Below, piece after piece: positions 6,150 through 8,429 of a stretch of 8,429 nt of DNA. This DNA is from SOKG01 sp964502665. GTDB taxonomy: Bacteria; Chloroflexota; Dehalococcoidia; SZUA-161. The stretch spans positions 1 to 8,429 of the forward strand of contig CAZCXP010000110.1 of NCBI GenBank assembly GCA_964502665.1. Reading direction: 5' to 3'. Within the stretch, counting starts at the first letter, position 1. Each line of letters begins with the position of its first letter. The notes under the pieces are model-generated. The model had not been told where the DNA came from. It saw only the letters and a list, made by a program, of their open reading frames with translations, and searched no databases. A program made the translations under genes and the position numbers.

Positions 6150-6851
6150 ATGAAAGTCATTGGATTAATCGGCGGCATGAGCTGGAATTCTACATTGGTG
6201 TACTATCGAATCATCAATGAGTTATTTTCCCAGAGGCTGGGCGGTCTTCACTCAGCCCGCCTAATCCTGTATAGCTTAGACTTCGATCAGATTGACACGG
6301 CTCAGCGTGAAGGCCGTTGGGATGACGCAGCCCATATTCTTATCGAGGCAGGCAGCGCCGTTAAGCGGGCTGGTGCCGACTTCCTGGTAATTTGCACGAA
6401 TACTATGCACAAGGTTGCCGATGTGGTGGCCGAGAAAGCTGGCTTACCTGTGCTTCATATTGTCGATGTAACTGGAAATGCAATCAGTGAGCTAGGGCTG
6501 CAGCGGGTAGGCCTACTCGGGACGCGCTTTGTAATGGAGGAACCTTTCTACCGGGAAAGGCTCCGCAGACGATTCGATGTCGAGGTACTTGTGCCCGCAG
6601 AACACGATATGACAGCTATCCATCGAATTATCTATGACGAGCTCTGTGAGGGTAGGATCAAGGCTTCTTCACGCCGTGCTTGTGTTAAGATTATGAATGG
6701 ACTGATACGACAAGGCGCCGAGGGAATTGTGCTCGGATGCACCGAACTCCCCTTGCTTATTCGGTCTGGCGACATAGATGCTCCGCTAATCGATACTGCT
6801 CAGATACACGCGCAAGCAGCGGTCAATCTGGCACTCATTGAACAGTATTGA
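6150..6851 (+). CDS. Aspartate/glutamate racemase family protein
   Basis: The 233-residue length is typical of PLP-independent amino-acid racemases of the Asp/Glu/hydantoin superfamily. The N-terminus KVIGLIGGMSWNST is the signature of the aspartate racemase/YgeA-like group. The two catalytic cysteines are present in their normal settings: Cys82 in VICTNTMH and Cys197 in LGCTELPLL. The enzyme should deprotonate an amino-acid alpha carbon with one cysteine and reprotonate from the other face with the second, making D-Asp, D-Glu or another D-amino acid in the cytoplasm; the substrate cannot be fixed from sequence. ATG 6150 follows a G-rich Shine-Dalgarno (6140-6146) and begins exactly at the conserved motif, so an in-frame GTG at 6126 is less likely. 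It is divergent from the lipoprotein and 130 bases ahead of marR. It does not look like murI, whose start motif differs. Confidence 0.9.
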   Translation: MKVIGLIGGMSWNSTLVYYRIINELFSQRLGGLHSARLILYSLDFDQIDTAQREGRWDDAAHILIEAGSAVKRAGADFLVICTNTMHKVADVVAEKAGLPVLHIVDVTGNAISELGLQRVGLLGTRFVMEEPFYRERLRRRFDVEVLVPAEHDMTAIHRIIYDELCEGRIKASSRRACVKIMNGLIRQGAEGIVLGCTELPLLIRSGDIDAPLIDTAQIHAQAAVNLALIEQY

Positions 6852-6908
6852 GGCTTCCCCTGTCAATCTCTCGACATCCGCATTCAGCGGTACGACAGTC
6901 GATGGTAG

Positions 6909-6937
6909 TTGCCTGACAGCACGGCTCCTGATACAAT
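6909..6937 (+). promoter_or_regulatory. Promoter of the MarR-family gene
   Basis: TTGCCT (6909-6914) and TACAAT (6932-6937) are separated by exactly 17 bases and lie about 45 bases before the ATG at 6982. An 8-base perfect palindrome, TAGCGCTA (6940-6947), follows at the expected transcription start, a plausible autoregulatory site. Confidence 0.5.
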
Positions 6938-6969
6938 GCTAGCGCTATATGGTTTGATATTGCTGACAT

Positions 6970-6975
6970 GAGGTG
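6970..6975 (+). promoter_or_regulatory. Shine-Dalgarno deciding the marR start
   Basis: GAGGTG lies 6 bases before ATG 6982 and overlaps an in-frame GTG at 6973. As with the exporter, the GTG is better read as part of the ribosome binding site than as the start. Confidence 0.55.
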
Positions 6976-6981
6976 CATGCA

Positions 6982-7485
6982 ATGTATGACTATAACTTCC
7001 CTGACGCAACTATGACAACCTGGGTACTCCTTCGCCAGACCTGGTCTGCGATGGAAAAGGCAGCCGAGCGTAGACTTGCCAAGACAGGCCTGACACCTGA
7101 GCAGGTCCACGTGCTCTGGATTTGCAGGGACTACCCTGGCCTATTGACCACCGCTCAGATCGCCCGCCTTCTCTCTCGCCAAAGTCAAACCGTCACCGGA
7201 TTGCTCAATAGACTGGAGAGAAAGGGCTTGCTGAAGAGAGTCCCCAGGCGGAAAGGGAAGCCATTCACAGAAATCAAGATAACTGACAAGGGGACGGAAG
7301 CCGTTGGTCCTGCGATAGAGGTCGCGAGGGCCCTGATGAAAGAGATCATGTCCACTTTGTCAGCACGGGAGCACGAAGACGTACAAAGGGTGCTCAGAGT
7401 ACTGCAGCGCAAGACAGCCGAATTGCTACAGGTAGAGCTAACATCACTGCCGGGCGACTATGCAAAGGAGACCATTCCGGTATAA
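6982..7485 (+). CDS. MarR-family winged-helix transcriptional regulator
   Basis: This 167-residue cytoplasmic DNA-binding protein has the full MarR layout. An N-terminal dimerisation helix is followed by LTPEQVHVLWICRDYPG (37-53), helix-turn-helix LTTAQIARLLSRQSQTVTGL (55-74) with the recognition helix at about 66-81, ERKGLLKR (79-86), a basic wing around PRRKGKPF (88-95), ITDKG (100-104), and C-terminal dimerisation helices. MarR proteins bind short palindromes as dimers and release them on ligand or oxidant binding. ATG 6982 is chosen over GTG 6973 because GAGGTG overlaps the latter. It has its own promoter but lies 130 bases after the racemase gene on the same strand, so read-through is possible. 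Possible targets are itself, the racemase, or the exporter about 5 kb away, but the exporter's palindrome does not match its own. It converges on the tRNA cluster. Confidence 0.92.
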   Translation: MYDYNFPDATMTTWVLLRQTWSAMEKAAERRLAKTGLTPEQVHVLWICRDYPGLLTTAQIARLLSRQSQTVTGLLNRLERKGLLKRVPRRKGKPFTEIKITDKGTEAVGPAIEVARALMKEIMSTLSAREHEDVQRVLRVLQRKTAELLQVELTSLPGDYAKETIPV

Positions 7486-7591
7486 TACTTCGACTCCCTA
7501 CCTTTGCAGCTTCGTGAAGGAAGTGAAGGTAACAGCCAACGAGGTGCTCCTGACATATACGATGCCTCTACCAACTGACAGGGTTACACAG

Positions 7592-7609
7592 AAAAAAGAG
7601 GAAGCTCTT
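7592..7609 (-). terminator. Intrinsic terminator of the tRNA transcript
   Basis: On the minus strand, AAGAG (7609-7605), loop CTTC, CTCTT (7600-7596) is followed at once by a run of Ts (to 7592). It starts 14 bases beyond the 3' end of tRNA-Val. The stem is short (5 bp), but position and T-run fit. Confidence 0.5.
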
Positions 7610-7623
7610 GATATTGTACACCA

Positions 7624-7699
7624 TGGTGGGCGATGCAGGACTTGAACCTGCGGCCTTCTGTGTGTAAAACAGACGCTCTAACCTCTGAGCTAATCGCCC
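7624..7699 (-). tRNA. tRNA-Val (TAC)
   Basis: This 76-base cloverleaf on the minus strand has acceptor GGGCGAT paired with ATCGCCC, D-arm TTAGCTCAGAGG, anticodon stem TCTGT/ACAGA around loop TTTACAC (anticodon TAC, reading GUA and probably other GUN codons), TTCAAGT in the T-loop, discriminator A, and an encoded CCA (7626-7624). It is the last tRNA of the three, followed by the short terminator. Confidence 0.95.
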
Positions 7700-7750
7700 T
7701 TTTCTAACCTAGCCTAACCTTTAGCTTAGAACAAGCTTAATAAACTTAAA

Positions 7751-7769
7751 GTAAAGACATTGTCTTCAC
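7751..7769. repeat. 19-bp near-perfect palindrome between tRNA-Arg and tRNA-Val
   Basis: AAGACA and TGTCTT flank a single T (7754-7766). After one mismatched pair (7753/7767) the symmetry continues with GT/AC (7751-7752 and 7768-7769). It lies in the spacer between two tRNA genes. It may be a protein-binding site or, in RNA, a small hairpin relevant to processing; no function is shown. Confidence 0.5.
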
Positions 7770-7783
7770 TATAAAGGTCGAAA

Positions 7784-7860
7784 TGGCGCGCTTGGCGGGG
7801 TTCGAACCCACGACCTCATCCTCCGCAGGGATGCGCTCTATCCAGCTGAGCTACAAGCGC
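7784..7860 (-). tRNA. tRNA-Arg (GCG)
   Basis: This 77-base cloverleaf has acceptor GCGCTTG/CAAGCGC, D-arm GCTC...GAGC, anticodon stem CATCC/GGATG around loop CTGCGGA, T-arm GTGGG-TTCGAAC-CCCGC, discriminator G, and an encoded CCA (7786-7784). The anticodon is GCG, reading CGC (and CGU by wobble). Most bacteria use ACG, modified to ICG, for these codons, so a G34 Arg tRNA is unusual. All stems pair well and the gene looks functional. Confidence 0.93.
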
Positions 7861-7910
7861 CTATCGTAAACCTTATCTATACTACGGCAACTTATCGCCT
7901 ATTTTCAGCC

Positions 7911-7996
7911 TGGTGCCGAAGGGGAGATTTGAACTCCCACGCCCTTGCGGACACTACGCCCTGAACGTAGCGCGTCTGCCATTCCGCCACTTCGGC
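7911..7996 (-). tRNA. tRNA-Leu (CAG)
   Basis: This 86-base class II tRNA has acceptor GCCGAAG paired with CTTCGGC, D-arm GTGGCGGAATGGCAGACGC, anticodon stem CTACG/CGTAG around loop TTCAGGG (anticodon CAG, reading CUG), a long variable arm TGTCCGCAAGGGCGT, T-loop TTCAAAT, discriminator A, and an encoded CCA (7913-7911). It is the first tRNA of the minus-strand cluster, just after the promoter at 8012-8040. Confidence 0.95.
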
Positions 7997-8011
7997 GTAA
8001 ACAACATTTTA

Positions 8012-8040
8012 ACTTTAGCTTATATAAAAATATTCGTCAA
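8012..8040 (-). promoter_or_regulatory. Promoter of the tRNA cluster
   Basis: On the minus strand TTGACG (8040-8035) and TAAAGT (8017-8012) are separated by 17 bases. The start would fall near 8005, under 10 bases before tRNA-Leu, as expected for a tRNA operon. It is back to back with the M16 peptidase promoter. Confidence 0.5.
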
Positions 8041-8078
8041 CTGCAATGACCCACTTACTGCCTGTATTTACGCTGAAA

Positions 8079-8108
8079 TTGACCTGCATCAGGGATACAG
8101 TTTAGAAT
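8079..8108 (+). promoter_or_regulatory. Promoter of the M16 peptidase gene
   Basis: TTGACC (8079-8084) and TAGAAT (8103-8108) are separated by 18 bases, each matching consensus at five of six positions. The start would be near 8115, giving a leader of about 25 bases before the TTG at 8141. Confidence 0.55.
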
Positions 8109-8126
8109 ATAAGCTGATAGTTCATA

Positions 8127-8133
8127 AAAGGAG
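8127..8133 (+). promoter_or_regulatory. Shine-Dalgarno for the TTG start
   Basis: AAAGGAG lies 7 bases before TTG 8141. No ATG or GTG is in frame near that spacing, and the next in-frame ATG (8192) would cut off the first strand of the domain. Confidence 0.7.
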
Positions 8134-8140
8134 CTGTATA

Positions 8141-8429
8141 TTGCACCAGAAGACAACGCTGGATAACGGACTGAGAATCCTGACCTCTACAATGCCTCAT
8201 ACCCGCTCGGTATCTATCTGCTTTTTTGTAGGAGTTGGCTCCAGGTATGAGAGTGAGGTACAGGCGGGTATATCACATTTTGTAGAGCACCTGCTGTTTA
8301 AGGGCACCTCAAAGAGGGCGACAGCCAAAGAGATATCAGAGACAATAGAGGGAGTCGGGGGAGGGCTTAACGGAGGTACCGATAGAGAAACGACGCTCTA
8401 CTGGGCAAGGGTGGCTCAACCCCACTTTC
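8141..8429 (+). CDS. M16 family zinc peptidase (insulinase/processing-peptidase type), N-terminal fragment
   Basis: Ninety-six residues are visible before the window ends. The start LHQKTTLDNGLRIL is the usual opening strand of M16 peptidases, followed by FFVGVGSRYE and ISHFVEHLLFKGT, which holds the inverted zinc motif HxxEH (His45 and His49 bind zinc, Glu48 is the catalytic base). IEGVGGGLNGGTDRETTLYWARV follows, the segment after the motif in which GG-LN is common. Single-chain bacterial members of this group run to about 410-430 residues, are cytoplasmic, and are often annotated as processing or insulinase-like proteases. The initiation codon is TTG, chosen for the AAAGGAG seven bases upstream. 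It has its own promoter, divergent from the tRNA cluster. The third zinc ligand lies beyond the window. Confidence 0.92.
   Translation, partial: MHQKTTLDNGLRILTSTMPHTRSVSICFFVGVGSRYESEVQAGISHFVEHLLFKGTSKRATAKEISETIEGVGGGLNGGTDRETTLYWARVAQPHF

Noticed and set aside
7498..7534. TACCTT/AAGGTA inverted repeat after marR as its terminator
   Set aside because: The long loop holds only a weak inner hairpin and there is no T-run.
7460..7645. Open frame of 61 codons after marR on the + strand
   Set aside because: It overlaps the end of marR in another frame and runs into the tRNA-Val gene; it has no recognisable motif.
7624..7700. tRNA-Val as an attachment site for an integrated element
   Set aside because: I found no second copy of the tRNA 3' end in the window and no integrase or excisionase gene.
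1..8429. CRISPR array, insertion sequence, rRNA or phage genes
   Set aside because: No regularly spaced repeats, transposase motifs, terminal inverted repeats, rRNA-like sequence or phage proteins were seen; the only tandem repeat codes for the lipoprotein linker.

Overview
The window looks like chromosomal DNA from an uncultured or little-studied bacterium, most likely a member of Chloroflexota (Dehalococcoidia-like). This is inferred from a lipoprotein with a Thr-Pro/Ile-Pro linker and PsbP-like repeats, from the Ycf45-like ATPase tail and M16 peptidase at the two ends, and from tRNA genes that encode their own CCA. No marker here proves the phylum.

Layout, left to right. Bases 2-232 hold the C-terminal end of a Ycf45/R3H-type ATPase (+). 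A 14-helix DHA2-family drug exporter (-) follows, behind a promoter whose -10 box lies inside a perfect inverted repeat. A two-gene + strand operon comes next: a cytoplasmic cellulase-like (clan GH-A type) protein, then 36 bases later a uroporphyrinogen-decarboxylase-like protein of the MtaA/corrinoid-methyltransferase kind. Convergent to it is a secreted lipoprotein (-) made of two tandem PsbP/DUF1795-like repeats on a PT-rich tether, with a two-part inverted repeat in its 5' leader. Divergent from the lipoprotein is an Asp/Glu-racemase family enzyme (+), followed by a MarR-family regulator (+).

Bases 7624-7996 carry three tRNA genes on the minus strand: Leu-CAG, Arg-GCG and Val-TAC. They have one good promoter and a short hairpin-plus-T-tract terminator. 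Divergent from them is the start of an M16 zinc peptidase (+), which runs off the window and begins at a TTG codon.

How the parts may work together. The ATPase tail, the tRNAs and the peptidase look like housekeeping flanks, and the genes between them look like an accessory set. The GH-like/URO-D-like pair is the most system-like unit: a soluble glycosidase-like protein plus a possible methyl-transfer enzyme, perhaps acting on methylated sugars or glycosides. That role is inference only, because no corrinoid protein or substrate-specific partner is in view. The lipoprotein and racemase genes share an almost identical 14-base motif containing an extended -10 box in their divergent promoters. 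MarR could control itself or neighbours, but its candidate site does not match the exporter's palindrome.
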